A stretch of 52,606 nt of DNA from Acidithiobacillus sp. GTDB taxonomy: Bacteria > Pseudomonadota > Gammaproteobacteria > Acidithiobacillales > Acidithiobacillaceae. The translations under genes were made by a program, and so were the position numbers. Positions 37,072 to 46,025 of this stretch are shown here, piece after piece. The stretch spans positions 1 to 52,606 of the forward strand of contig NZ_DAHVHY010000006.1 of assembly GCF_027322205.1 (NCBI RefSeq), given 5' to 3'. The notes under the pieces are model-generated. The model was not told the DNA's origin, searched no databases, and saw only the letters and a program-made list of their open reading frames with translations. Within the stretch, counting starts at the first letter, position 1. Each line of letters starts with the position of its first letter.

Positions 37072-37740
37072 ATGACCACGATTCCACAACATTTTGCCAA
37101 CCGTGAAGCGGCAGCGGAATTACTAGCCCATCGCTTGGCCTCTTATGCGGGTAAACACCCCTTGGTACTCGCTATTCCACGCGGAGCGCTGCCCATGGGG
37201 CGCATCATCGCCAATACCCTCCACGGGGACCTTGACGTCGTCCTGGTGCGCAAAATCGGGGCACCGGGCAACCCCGAATACGCCATAGGCGCCGTCGATG
37301 AAGATGGGCGGATATGGACCGATCCCATGGCCAGTCGCCTGGGTATCGACGCGCAGTACATTCGCGACGAAGCGGCCCGGCAACTGGAGGTGATCAAAGC
37401 GCGGCGCACGCAATACACGCCGATTCACCCGGCCATTGACTCCCAGGGCCGCATCGTTATTGTGGTTGACGATGGCGTCGCCACCGGTGCTACTCTGGGG
37501 GCTGCATTGCGTCTCCTTCGCCAGCAGCGACCTGCCCGCCTGATCGCCGCCTTTGCCGTGGCTCCTCCCGACACCATCGCGCAGTTGCGCCCCCTCGCCG
37601 ATGATCTGGTTTACCTGTCGGCCCCGGAGCCGTTTCGTGCGGTAGGAGAGTTCTTTACGGACTTCCGGGAAGTCAAGGACGAAGAGGTGCTGGAAATTTT
37701 GCGCGAAACATCGCCGCGGCAGGAACCGGAGCAGCCATAA
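37072..37740 (+). CDS. Phosphoribosyltransferase-domain protein
   Basis: A 222-residue type I PRTase-like protein. ANREAAAELLAHRLASYAG at the start and LVLAIPRGALPMGRIIA, DLDVVLVRKIGAPGNPEYAIGAV match a conserved family of predicted phosphoribosyltransferases. The PRPP loop is IVIVVDDGVATGATL. The substrate is unknown. Some relatives are fused to or located near hydrolase domains. It ends two bases before polX. Confidence 0.85.
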   Translation: MTTIPQHFANREAAAELLAHRLASYAGKHPLVLAIPRGALPMGRIIANTLHGDLDVVLVRKIGAPGNPEYAIGAVDEDGRIWTDPMASRLGIDAQYIRDEAARQLEVIKARRTQYTPIHPAIDSQGRIVIVVDDGVATGATLGAALRLLRQQRPARLIAAFAVAPPDTIAQLRPLADDLVYLSAPEPFRAVGEFFTDFREVKDEEVLEILRETSPRQEPEQP

Positions 37741-37742
37741 AC

Positions 37743-39473
37743 ATGCCAATTCTCAATCCTGATATTGTCCACATCTTCGACGAAATCGCCGATCTTTTGG
37801 AGATTGAGGATGCCAATCCCTTCCGGGTACGGGCCTACCGCAATGCCGCCCGTCTCGTACAAGGCCTGAGCAGCGACGTCAAGACCATGGTAGAGGCCGG
37901 CGAAGACCTCACCGAACTGCCCGGCATCGGCGACGACTTGGCTAAAAAAATCATCGAGATCGTTACCACGGGCCACTGCTCCTTTCTCGAAAAGCTGGAA
38001 AAACAGACCCCGCCGGCATTGACGGAGCTGCTCAAGGTGCCGGGCCTTGGACCTAAGCGGGTCAAGGCGCTTTGGCATGAACTGGACGTGGAGACCGTGG
38101 AGCAGCTCACCCGCGCCGCCAGGGAGGGGCGCATTCGCAGTGTCCCTGGTTTTGGCGAGAAGACCGAAACGCGCATCCTGGAAGCCATCCAGGCCCAGAT
38201 CGCCGCCGTTCCCCGTTTCCCTATCGCCATCGCCGCCCCGTATGCAGCCGCCCTGGTCCACTACCTGCAAAACATACCCGGCGTGCGGCGGGTGGTGGTG
38301 GCCGGCAGCTTCCGGCGTGGCAGGGACACGGTGGGCGACCTGGATATATTGGCTACGGCTACTGCCGACAGTCCGGTGATGGAACGCTTCACCGCCTATG
38401 AAGATGTGGCGGAAGTCCTCTCCCAGGGCACCACCCGGGCCACCGTGATCCTGCGGAACAAACTCCAGGTGGACCTGCGTGCCGTGGACGAATCCGCCTA
38501 TGGTGCCGCCCTGCATTATTTCACCGGCTCCAAGGCCCACAACATCGCCATCCGTCGCATGGGTCAGGATATGGGTCTGAAAGTCAACGAATATGGGCTT
38601 TTTCGCGGGAAAGAACGTATTGCCGGCGATACGGAGGAATCCGTCTACGCCGCTGTCGGCCTGCCCTATATTGAGCCGGAACTGCGGGAGAACCTCGGCG
38701 AAATCCAGGCCGCCCGCGCCGGACATTTGCCGAAACTGGTGGCGATGGGGGATTTACGCGGCGACCTTCACGCCCACAGCAAGGCCAGCGATGGTCGCTA
38801 TAGTGTGCGGGACATGGCCGCGGCGGCCAAGGCCGCAGGTTTGGAATATCTGGCTATCACCGAGCACAGCCGCCACCTGACCGTCGCCCATGGCCTCGAC
38901 CCGGTGCGTTTGCGCCGGCAGTTGGACGAGATTGACGCCCTTAATAGGGGACTCGATGGCATCACGCTCCTCAAGGGCATAGAGGTGGACATCCTGGAAG
39001 ACGGCAGCCTGGACTTGCCCGACGGCATCCTGGGTGACCTGGACCTGGTGGTGGCTGCGGTGCACTACCGGTTCGATCTGCCCAGGGGCAAACAGACCGC
39101 ACGCATCCTCAAGGCCATGGACAGCCCCCATTTCACCATCCTCGCCCATCCCAGCGGACGGCTCATCGGCAGCCGGGAAGCCATGGATGTGGACATGCCC
39201 CACATCATCCGCCATGCGCGCGAGCGGGGCTGCTTTCTGGAGATCAACGCTCAGCCCGAGCGTTTGGATCTCGTCGACACCCATGCCAGGATGGCCAAGG
39301 AAGAAGGGGTGCTATTGGCCGTCAATTCCGATGCCCACAGCATTCACGACTTCGACAACCTGCATTTTGGCCTACAGCAGGCGCGGCGCGGCTGGCTGGA
39401 GAAGAAAGACGTGCTCAATACGCGGACCCTCAAGGCATTGCGGCCACTGCTGGCGGCGACCATGAGCAGCTAG
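37743..39473 (+). CDS. polX: PolX-type DNA polymerase / PHP exonuclease
   Basis: A 576-residue X-family polymerase. The N-terminal 8-kDa-type domain and HhH motifs are ELPGIGDDLAKKI, KVPGLGPKRVKAL and SVPGFGEKTETRI. The nucleotidyltransferase site is VVVAGSFRRGRDTVGDLDILA, with the third acid in LQVDLRAVD. The C-terminal PHP domain, expected to hold a metal-dependent 3'-5' exonuclease, has GDLHAHSKASDGRYS, EHSRHL and NSDAHS. The family acts in base-excision or gap-filling repair. It probably shares a transcript with the preceding PRTase gene. Confidence 0.95.
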   Translation: MPILNPDIVHIFDEIADLLEIEDANPFRVRAYRNAARLVQGLSSDVKTMVEAGEDLTELPGIGDDLAKKIIEIVTTGHCSFLEKLEKQTPPALTELLKVPGLGPKRVKALWHELDVETVEQLTRAAREGRIRSVPGFGEKTETRILEAIQAQIAAVPRFPIAIAAPYAAALVHYLQNIPGVRRVVVAGSFRRGRDTVGDLDILATATADSPVMERFTAYEDVAEVLSQGTTRATVILRNKLQVDLRAVDESAYGAALHYFTGSKAHNIAIRRMGQDMGLKVNEYGLFRGKERIAGDTEESVYAAVGLPYIEPELRENLGEIQAARAGHLPKLVAMGDLRGDLHAHSKASDGRYSVRDMAAAAKAAGLEYLAITEHSRHLTVAHGLDPVRLRRQLDEIDALNRGLDGITLLKGIEVDILEDGSLDLPDGILGDLDLVVAAVHYRFDLPRGKQTARILKAMDSPHFTILAHPSGRLIGSREAMDVDMPHIIRHARERGCFLEINAQPERLDLVDTHARMAKEEGVLLAVNSDAHSIHDFDNLHFGLQQARRGWLEKKDVLNTRTLKALRPLLAATMSS

Positions 39474-39819
39474 TCCGAGGCATGCACGAACCTGTTTCGC
39501 TGAGGCTTTCGTCTTCATACACCGTCGTCGGTGCCTTGGCGGAAGTGATCATGATGGGTCCCCGTTGTCTAGTACTCCTTGGGGCTGAGGAGTTGGAATA
39601 GACCGCGGCTATTGTAGTGTCTCTGCTTCTCCCGAGCGCACGCCCAATAGGTCCAGGACGGCCCAAGTGAAACCTGTTTCCACTTCAATCCGTGGGGTAG
39701 CCGTCATGATGAATTCTCCAAGAAATGGCCAACTCCCGAAATTATATCGGCAACCGCCGCTAGGCGCTAGCTTGGCCGATGCACTACATGATGAGCCCGA
39801 TGGGCAGATGTGGCGGATT
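39474..39819. other. Intergenic stretch with a possible small ORF
   Basis: No clear gene. A hairpin-prone segment at 39567-39603 pairs GTCT.ACTCCT with AGGAGT.TAGAC. A minus-strand frame at 39609-39707 encodes 32 residues (MTATPRIEVETGFTWAVLDL and twelve more), with TTGGAG nine bases before its ATG, so it could be a small protein. I recognise no family. Confidence 0.4.
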
Positions 39820-40071
39820 CTACAATTTTTGTGGCTTTGGGTAATGACGCACATAAGTCAGTGCCCTCTTGGCTGACTCCTCCGCCTGGAATCGGCAATC
39901 CTCCGTTTCCGCAGCATTCATCATGGATATGGCTTCTGGTCTGCAGTAATAATGGGGCTGTATACCATTTAGCGCCATGGCCATAGCATCCCAAAACTCT
40001 TCCTCATCATCCGTAAACCGTCGCAGAACATCTTCCACCAGGGACTCGAAAAGATTTACTGGCCTACCCAT
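39820..40071 (-). CDS. Small hypothetical protein (83 residues)
   Basis: It begins GRPVNLFESLVEDVLRRF, is acidic in the middle (TDDEEEFWDAMAMAL), and ends ESAKRALTYVRHYPKPQKL. The ATG at 40071 is chosen because AGGAGGGG lies eight bases upstream and a TATAAT box lies at 40109-40114, which would place transcription after the alternative ATG at 40110. It has no recognised domain. It stands alone in the minus orientation between polX and the PilZ gene. Confidence 0.6.
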   Translation of the reverse strand: MGRPVNLFESLVEDVLRRFTDDEEEFWDAMAMALNGIQPHYYCRPEAISMMNAAETEDCRFQAEESAKRALTYVRHYPKPQKL

Positions 40072-40086
40072 GACAAAACCCCTCCT

Positions 40087-40114
40087 GTCAAATATTGACG
40101 GCTCTGTCATTATA
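40087..40114 (-). promoter_or_regulatory. -10 box and inverted repeat upstream of the 83-residue gene
   Basis: On the minus strand TATAAT (plus 40109-40114) is a perfect -10 box without a clear -35. Immediately downstream, GTCAA-ATA-TTGAC (40087-40099) is a perfect 5-bp dyad between the presumed start site and the ribosome site, placed like an operator. Confidence 0.4.
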
Positions 40115-40577
40115 GTTGTCCCTGTGGAACGACGTAGTTTTCGGTGCCCCCCATACCCTCCCATTTTTTTCCTATGTGGGGATCGTGGAGTATTGCGGCC
40201 CACGAATTTGCTGCCGACGGCAAAAAAATACCATATCCCAGATGATCAGCAACCAGCGCGACGAGTACATCCCGCACCTGTTCATTATGCGTAGATGATG
40301 GTGCTGGCGCCGGCGCTGAACAAAAAATGAGGTCCGCTACGCCACCACTGGCATGCTCGCCAGATTACGGTCGAGCTCGCCAATCCGCCAAAAACGACTA
40401 TATGACTAAAAGATAAGCTAAATGCCTTGGTAGAGGCATTGCACGGCACCTGCGTTTAGGCCGATGATGAACATATTCCGCCACTGGTGGAATAAAACTC
40501 AGAATGCTGGGCCAAGAAGTTGCCGTGCTGAACGCAAGATCTGGTAATGCCGGGGAAATTCCCCAAGGAAACACAAC
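40115..40577. other. Intergenic region before the PilZ gene
   Basis: Short frames on both strands lack features of real genes. A weak hairpin (ATTCC-gCCACTGGTGGAAT) is at about 40480-40495. I see no convincing sigma-28 or sigma-54 site for the PilZ gene. Some segments may be decayed coding sequence, but I cannot name a source. Confidence 0.5.
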
Positions 40578-41342
40578 ATGTCGCTGACTAAGGAAATTGA
40601 CAACCTGACCATGATCCTCCCGATTCGCGGAGAATTCAGTCTACCGGATTATTTCGCTCTGCTGCAGGCAGATCAGAGCGTCATCAAAGGTCCCTTTGAC
40701 CTCGGTAGTCACCTTGAGGAAGGACATCCGATGATCGTGTTCTCCGAAAACCCACAAGACTACGGGTGTCCCTTTCATTTCAGCGGAACCGAGTCAGGGC
40801 GAGTTTTGCTGACGCCGAAGTTTCAGGTTGATGTGGCGGATTATGACTGCGCGCTGGTCTTCGCAGAAAAAGATGATGTGGTCTGTTTCTTTCTCGCACG
40901 GCTGGAATATGTGGCGGATGGTGTTTTTCATTACACCCCGACCCCGGAACTCTTTCAGAGAAAAGTCCGTGTCCACAAAAGACTTTCCATGCCCGGACAC
41001 GTCATTGTTCGAAAACAGGATGCCAGGACCTTCACCTGCGATATCATCGATTTCAGCCCGGCAGGGATCAGCTTCAAATCCCATCACAACGATTTTGCCA
41101 TTGGGGAAATGCTGCTGTTGGAAATGGAGATCCCTGATTGCGGGCTCTGCGAAACCACGATCACCATTAGCCGTCGGGAGGAATGCGGACTGAGCAACGA
41201 CATTTACGGTGCCCAACTGCGGCTGACCAAGGAGCAAACGAAAAAGGCCGAACATCTCTATCTCTGCAAGAAGGGAGAGCAGATTCAAAACCTTTCTAAA
41301 AATAGCGCATCCCGCCTCCACGATTTGCGCTGGCGAGACTGA
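40578..41342 (+). CDS. PilZ-domain protein (c-di-GMP binding, YcgR-like placement)
   Basis: A 254-residue protein with an N-terminal PilZN/YcgR-like region (FSLPDYFALLQADQSVIKGPF) and a PilZ domain at about residues 130-230. The ligand motif appears as RKVRVHKR, followed by DFSPAGISF (DxSxxG). It starts with ATG after AAGG. PilZ proteins next to flagellar genes commonly act as motility brakes when c-di-GMP is high. Its location 315 bases before the flg operon on the same strand supports that idea, but the role is inferred. Confidence 0.75.
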   Translation: MSLTKEIDNLTMILPIRGEFSLPDYFALLQADQSVIKGPFDLGSHLEEGHPMIVFSENPQDYGCPFHFSGTESGRVLLTPKFQVDVADYDCALVFAEKDDVVCFFLARLEYVADGVFHYTPTPELFQRKVRVHKRLSMPGHVIVRKQDARTFTCDIIDFSPAGISFKSHHNDFAIGEMLLLEMEIPDCGLCETTITISRREECGLSNDIYGAQLRLTKEQTKKAEHLYLCKKGEQIQNLSKNSASRLHDLRWRD

Positions 41343-41599
41343 AACAAGCATTTATTCAAATACGGTGGAACCTCCACCGCATCATGATCATCAATAATCT
41401 CGTTCGGGACAACTCAGGACACGCTGTGGAGTTCATTGATGCCCGGTGGTGTTGTTGTCGGCAAAATCATGCCGCTCAGGGATGCTGCACGCAAAGGTTT
41501 GCGGTTTAGCTCTGCCGGTTTTTTGCCTGCGCGTGATACACCAAGAAGAAGAAAATAGAAAATCCTCGGTAAAACAATGCAAAATATGCCCCGCCTTGT
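41343..41599. other. Gap between the PilZ gene and the flagellar promoter
   Basis: A perfect hairpin CGGTGGA-ACC-TCCACCG lies at 41363-41379, 20 bases after the PilZ gene stop. No T tract follows, so terminator function is uncertain. No other gene is supported. Confidence 0.5.
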
Positions 41600-41615
41600 A
41601 GGCATGTGTTTTGCT
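41600..41615 (+). promoter_or_regulatory. Sigma-54 promoter for the flg operon
   Basis: AGGCATGTGTTTTGCT has GG (41601-41602) and GC (41613-41614) ten bases apart and closely matches TGGCACG-4-TTGCW. The start site would be near 41625, about 33 bases before flgB. RpoN with an FlrC/FleR-type activator is known to drive middle flagellar genes in many gammaproteobacteria. Confidence 0.7.
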
Positions 41616-41657
41616 TGTGTTGTCGCGTTATGATTTTTGTGGTGGGAGATGTTGATT

Positions 41658-42071
41658 ATGGGCGGTTTGCTGGATCAGGCATTCAATCCCCTGGCGGATG
41701 CCTTGCGGGTCAGCGGCTACCGGCAGCAACTGCTGTCGGCCAATATTGCTAATGCTGATACACCTAACTATAAGGCGGTGGACATTCCGTTCAGCAAAAC
41801 CTTACAAGCGGTTCAGGCGGGTGATCAGGGCGGGATGGCCATGCAGACGAATAATGTGCGGCAACTGGCGGGGGCGCCTTCAAGCGTCGGCCTGGCTGCC
41901 TTTGTGCAATATCAGCGCGGTAGCCAGGTGGGTCTGGACGGCAATTCGGTGGATATGAACCGCGAACAGGCCAGTTTTTTACAGAATAGTGTCATCTATC
42001 AGGCTGATCTGACTTTTTTGACCGGTGAGATCAAAACCCTGAACTCAGTCATCTCTGGCACCGTGATTTAA
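41658..42071 (+). CDS. flgB: Flagellar basal-body rod protein FlgB
   Basis: A 137-residue proximal rod protein. [34 protein letters not shown] is the conserved N-terminal flagellar rod signature ([13 protein letters not shown]). The C-terminal part [24 protein letters not shown] is typical of FlgB. The ATG at 41658 has GGGAG ten bases upstream; ATG 41649 is too close to that site. It is the first gene of the flg run, followed 16 bases later by flgC. Confidence 0.95.
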   Translation: MGGLLDQAFNPLADALRVSGYRQQLLSANIANADTPNYKAVDIPFSKTLQAVQAGDQGGMAMQTNNVRQLAGAPSSVGLAAFVQYQRGSQVGLDGNSVDMNREQASFLQNSVIYQADLTFLTGEIKTLNSVISGTVI

Positions 42072-42087
42072 GGAGAGCTTCGATATT

Positions 42088-42498
42088 ATGTCCATGTTTT
42101 CAGTGCTTGATGTCGCCAGCTCGGCGCTTACTGCACAGAGTTACCGGCTTAATGTGGTTGCAAGCAATTTGGCCAATGCTAATTCTGCGACTAGTTCGGA
42201 CGGCCAGCCTTACCGTGCCCGAGAGGTGATTTTTGCCGCTCAGCCCCTCTCCGGTAACGCAGCGCCTGCTGGCGTCAGTGGCGTGCAGGTGGCAGGCGTG
42301 GTCACCAAACCCGGACCTTATAAAATGGAATATCAACCGGGCAATCCGCTCGCTGATAAGGCGGGTTATGTGAAAATGCCAAACGTGAATCCGGTGGAGG
42401 AAATGGTGAATATGATTTCGGCATCCCGCGCCTACCAGGCCAATGTCAATGTCATGAATACGGCCAAAATTCTGCTGCAAAAAACACTCACCTTATAG
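42088..42498 (+). CDS. flgC: Flagellar basal-body rod protein FlgC
   Basis: A 136-residue rod protein. It has the rod N-terminal motif [31 protein letters not shown]. The C-terminal [33 protein letters not shown] is the FlgC/rod consensus. AAGGAG precedes the ATG. It forms the proximal rod with FlgB and FlgF. Confidence 0.96.
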   Translation: MSMFSVLDVASSALTAQSYRLNVVASNLANANSATSSDGQPYRAREVIFAAQPLSGNAAPAGVSGVQVAGVVTKPGPYKMEYQPGNPLADKAGYVKMPNVNPVEEMVNMISASRAYQANVNVMNTAKILLQKTLTL

Positions 42499-42508
42499 GA
42501 GCCTGATT

Positions 42509-43210
42509 ATGAGCGTCAATTCACTGACATCCAGCATCAATCCTTTCTACGCCTCTCTGCAGAGTAATTCGGCAACGACCTCAGGCAGTGCGAGCAGTGG
42601 CGCCAGCGGACTCGCCAGCGAGAATACCTTTTATAATCTGCTGGTTACCCAATTGACGAATCAGGACCCGCTCAACCCCATGAGTAATTCGCAACTGTCA
42701 TCACAACTGGCGCAATTCAGTGTTGCCAACGGGGTGCAGGCCATTCAGGGGTCGCTCAGTTCATTGATGGGGCAGATCAATCAGAATCAGGGTTTGCAGG
42801 CGGCATCTCTCATCGGCAAGTCGGTTACGACTTCCGGCAATCAGTTGACTCTGAGTGGTAGTACTTCAACCGGTGCCTATGACCTCAGCAGTGGTGCCAA
42901 CGCTGTCGATGTATTGGTGCAGAACAGTGCCGGGCAAACCCTGGCGGTGTTGCCTCAGGGACCGCAGGCAGCGGGGATGCAGAGTTTTAGCTGGAATGGT
43001 GCCGATGCCAGCGGCAACGTTTTGCCGGCCGGGACGTATCAGTTTTCGGTGCAGGCGCGTGGCACTAATGGTCAGAATGTGAGCAGCACGCCCTACATGA
43101 CGGGGGTTGTCAATGGTGTCACTTTAGGCACCGCTGGTGCAGGGCCGACACTGGAACTACAAGGTCAGCAAGGTTCAGTGCCATTCAGCGCCATTCAGAA
43201 TATCATTTAA
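42509..43210 (+). CDS. flgD: Flagellar hook assembly (capping) protein FlgD
   Basis: A 233-residue hook scaffold. The N-terminal conserved region is NTFYNLLVTQLTNQDPLNPMSNSQLSSQLAQFSVANGVQ. The C-terminal part holds FlgD-type fibronectin/tudor-like segments (FSWNGADASGNVLPAGTYQF). It caps the growing hook and is not part of the final structure. It sits between flgC and flgE, as in E. coli. Confidence 0.95.
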   Translation: MSVNSLTSSINPFYASLQSNSATTSGSASSGASGLASENTFYNLLVTQLTNQDPLNPMSNSQLSSQLAQFSVANGVQAIQGSLSSLMGQINQNQGLQAASLIGKSVTTSGNQLTLSGSTSTGAYDLSSGANAVDVLVQNSAGQTLAVLPQGPQAAGMQSFSWNGADASGNVLPAGTYQFSVQARGTNGQNVSSTPYMTGVVNGVTLGTAGAGPTLELQGQQGSVPFSAIQNII

Positions 43211-43222
43211 GGAGCCGGTGAT

Positions 43223-44461
43223 ATGGGTGCTTTCAATATAGCATTAAGTGGTCTGCAGGCAGCCAATTCCAATCTGCAGGTGCTGGGCAATAATATTTCC
43301 AATGCCAGTACGGTGGGGTTCAAAAGTTCCAATGCGCAATTCTCCGATGCCTATGCCGCCGCCATGGCTAATGCCGCGCCTGCTCAGGGCCAGGTGGGTA
43401 TCGGGACTCAGGTGCAGACGGTGGCCCAGCAATTTACCCAGGGGAACATCCAAACGACCAGCAATCCTCTGGATGTTGCGATCAATGGCAACGGTTTTTT
43501 TCAGTTCAATTACAACGGCTCTACTGTGTATAGTCGTAACGGTCAACTCCAGCTGAGCTCGGGCGGGGTCGTGGTGGATGGCAACGGCGGCCAACTGATC
43601 GGCATTCAAGCCCAGAATGGTGCGCTGACCGGCGCAAACGGACCGCTGACTGTCAGTCAGAACGCCTTGCCGCCGCAGGCTACCTCGGGTCTCAGTCTCG
43701 GGCTTAATCTGGATTCGATCAATACGCCGATTACCGGGACTGCCATCAATCCCAATAATCCTAGTACTTATAACTACTCTACGACGACGACGGTATATGA
43801 CAGCCTGGGTACACCGCAATTGTTAACTACTTATTATCAGTTGTCTTCGGCTAATTCCACCAGTGGCCAAGTGTGGAATGTGGGTTACTCCGCGACGGGG
43901 ACGGCCAGTGGCACGGTAGCCAGCGGAACGCTTGCAACCCCTCTTCAGTTCAATTCAAGCGGGCAAGTTCAGCCGCCTAGTAGTGGAACTGTCAGCCTCC
44001 AGTGGGCAGATGGGGCCGCCCCTAGTACTCTCGCGATCAATTTCAGTGGCAGTACGAATTATAATTCTGCCAACGCGGTCATTACCGCTAACAGCAATGG
44101 CTATGGCGTCGGGCAACTTTCGGGCCTATCTATCGATCCGGGCGGTAATATCTTCGCGCGTTACAGCAATGGACAGTCCCAGGTGCTGGGCCAGATTACC
44201 CTCACGCGTTTTCCGGATAATAACGGGTTACAGAACTTAGGCAATAATTACTGGGCGCAGACCTACGTGTCCGGTCAGCCTCTGTCGGGGTCGCCAGGCA
44301 GCACCAATCTGGGGGTGCTGCAGTCGGGTGCGGTGGAGCAGTCCAATGTGAACTTATCTCAGTCTCTGGTGAATCTGATTGTTGCGCAGCAGGCCTATCA
44401 GGCTAACGCTCAGACCATCAAGACCCAGAATGCCGTGGTTCAGACGCTGTTGAGCCTGTGA
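43223..44461 (+). CDS. flgE: Flagellar hook protein FlgE
   Basis: A 412-residue hook subunit. It begins GAFNIALSGLQAANSNLQVLGNNISNASTVGFK, the hook N-terminal signature. It has LDVAINGNGFFQF and ends with VEQSNVNLSQSLVNLIVAQQAYQANAQTIKTQNAV. The central part is rich in Ser, Thr, Gly and Asn, as usual for the exposed D2 domain. Length is near the E. coli protein (402). Confidence 0.97.
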   Translation: MGAFNIALSGLQAANSNLQVLGNNISNASTVGFKSSNAQFSDAYAAAMANAAPAQGQVGIGTQVQTVAQQFTQGNIQTTSNPLDVAINGNGFFQFNYNGSTVYSRNGQLQLSSGGVVVDGNGGQLIGIQAQNGALTGANGPLTVSQNALPPQATSGLSLGLNLDSINTPITGTAINPNNPSTYNYSTTTTVYDSLGTPQLLTTYYQLSSANSTSGQVWNVGYSATGTASGTVASGTLATPLQFNSSGQVQPPSSGTVSLQWADGAAPSTLAINFSGSTNYNSANAVITANSNGYGVGQLSGLSIDPGGNIFARYSNGQSQVLGQITLTRFPDNNGLQNLGNNYWAQTYVSGQPLSGSPGSTNLGVLQSGAVEQSNVNLSQSLVNLIVAQQAYQANAQTIKTQNAVVQTLLSL

Positions 44462-44473
44462 GGATAAGGGACC

Positions 44474-45214
44474 ATGGATACCCTCTATATCGCCATGACC
44501 GGAGCCAACGCGATTCTCCAACGGCAGACGGTAACGGCCAATAACCTGGCTAATGCCAACACCACGGGTTTCCGCGCCGACGAGGCGCAGTTCAGGGCCT
44601 TGCCGGTGTATGGTCAGGGGCTGCCGACCCGTGCTTATACAGCGACAGTGAGTCAGAGTGTGGATTTTCAGTCCGGACCGGTAGTGCATACGGGGCGGCC
44701 ATTGGATGTGGCGGTCAACGGTCGGGGCTGGCTTGCGGTGCAGGGTCCTGGCGGCCAGGAGGCCTACACGCGCGACGGTAATCTGCAGATCAGCGGGCAA
44801 GGGATTCTGACGACGGCGACAGGTCATCCAGTGTTGGGCGTTAATGGCGCGCCCATCTCTTTGCCTCCGATGCAATCCTTAGTGATCGGGGCCGATGGGG
44901 TGATCTCCGGGGTACCGGTGGGGGGGCAGCCGGACGCTATCATGGCCATTAACCAGATCAAGCTGGTGAATCCGCCGCAGCGGACTTTGCAGAAAGGTAC
45001 GGACGGCCTTTTTCAGACCAACGGCGGTAAATCTGCGCCGGAAAATGGCAACGTGGTGCTGGAGCCGGGAGCGCTGGAAGGCAGTAATGTCAATCCAGTG
45101 AATAGCATGATCCAGATGCTGCAGGACAGTCGTCAGTTTGAAATCCAGACCAAACTGATGCAGACCGTTTCGCAAGACCAGCAGAGCGCCACTCAGCTGC
45201 TGGTGGTGCCATGA
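44474..45214 (+). CDS. flgF: Flagellar basal-body rod protein FlgF
   Basis: A 246-residue rod protein. [38 protein letters not shown] is the rod signature. [29 protein letters not shown] and [24 protein letters not shown] distinguish the FlgF/FlgG group. It lies 12 bases after flgE. Confidence 0.95.
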   Translation: MDTLYIAMTGANAILQRQTVTANNLANANTTGFRADEAQFRALPVYGQGLPTRAYTATVSQSVDFQSGPVVHTGRPLDVAVNGRGWLAVQGPGGQEAYTRDGNLQISGQGILTTATGHPVLGVNGAPISLPPMQSLVIGADGVISGVPVGGQPDAIMAINQIKLVNPPQRTLQKGTDGLFQTNGGKSAPENGNVVLEPGALEGSNVNPVNSMIQMLQDSRQFEIQTKLMQTVSQDQQSATQLLVVP

Positions 45215-45233
45215 TAGACAGGAGGAAAGTCCA

Positions 45234-46019
45234 ATGATGCGATCTTTGTACGTGGCCGCCACCGGTCTGGAGGGCGAGCAAACCAAGATGGATGTCATCG
45301 CCAATAATCTGGCGAATGTGAATACCACCGGTTTCAAACAATCCCGGGCGGTTTTTCAGGACCTGCTGTACCAAAACCTGCGTCAACCCGGTGCGCAGTC
45401 TTCCCAGACAACACAGTACCCTTCCGGTCTGCAACTGGGTACTGGCGTGCGCGTGGTTTCCACAGAGCGTCTGATGACCCAGGGTAATCTTACCCAGACG
45501 GGTAATTCTCTGGACGTGGGCATCAATGGGCAGGGTTTCTTCCAGATCATGCAGCCCAATGGCACGATTGCTTATTCCCGGGATGGTACCTTCCAGATGA
45601 ATAATCAGGGACAACTGGTTACTTCCAATGGTTACCTGTTACAGCCACCAGTTACCATCCCGCCCAACTCTCAGTCCATTACGATTGGCAGCGATGGTAC
45701 GGTATCGGTGGTATTGCCCGGTCAGGCGCTACCACAGCAGGTGGGTACCATCCAGCTCGCCAATTTTATCAATCCCACGGGTCTGCAGAGTATCGGTGAC
45801 AACCTCTACCTGCAGACGGGTTCGTCCGGTGCGCCCCAGACCGGCCAGCCGACTCTGAATGGTCTCGGTTCCGTGCAGCAGGGTTATTTGGAATCTTCCA
45901 ACGTCAATGTGGTATCAGAACTGGTGAACATGATTTCTACCCAGCGCGCCTATGAGATTAACAGCAAGGCGGTATCCACATCAGATTCTATGCTGGGATA
46001 TCTTACCCAGAATCTTTGA
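45234..46019 (+). CDS. flgG: Flagellar distal rod protein FlgG
   Basis: A 261-residue distal rod subunit. [45 protein letters not shown] is very typical. [13 protein letters not shown] follows, and the C-terminus is [39 protein letters not shown] site lies eight bases or so before the ATG. It lies 19 bases after flgF. Confidence 0.97.
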   Translation: MMRSLYVAATGLEGEQTKMDVIANNLANVNTTGFKQSRAVFQDLLYQNLRQPGAQSSQTTQYPSGLQLGTGVRVVSTERLMTQGNLTQTGNSLDVGINGQGFFQIMQPNGTIAYSRDGTFQMNNQGQLVTSNGYLLQPPVTIPPNSQSITIGSDGTVSVVLPGQALPQQVGTIQLANFINPTGLQSIGDNLYLQTGSSGAPQTGQPTLNGLGSVQQGYLESSNVNVVSELVNMISTQRAYEINSKAVSTSDSMLGYLTQNL

Positions 46020-46025
46020 GGACAT

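Noticed and set aside
40204-40577. Sigma-28 promoter (TAAAG-15-GCCGATAA) for the PilZ gene
   Set aside because: A GCCGATGA-like string occurs near 40459 but there is no matching -35 at the right distance.
41363-41379. Hairpin after the PilZ gene as a rho-independent terminator
   Set aside because: The stem is perfect but no T tract follows in either direction.
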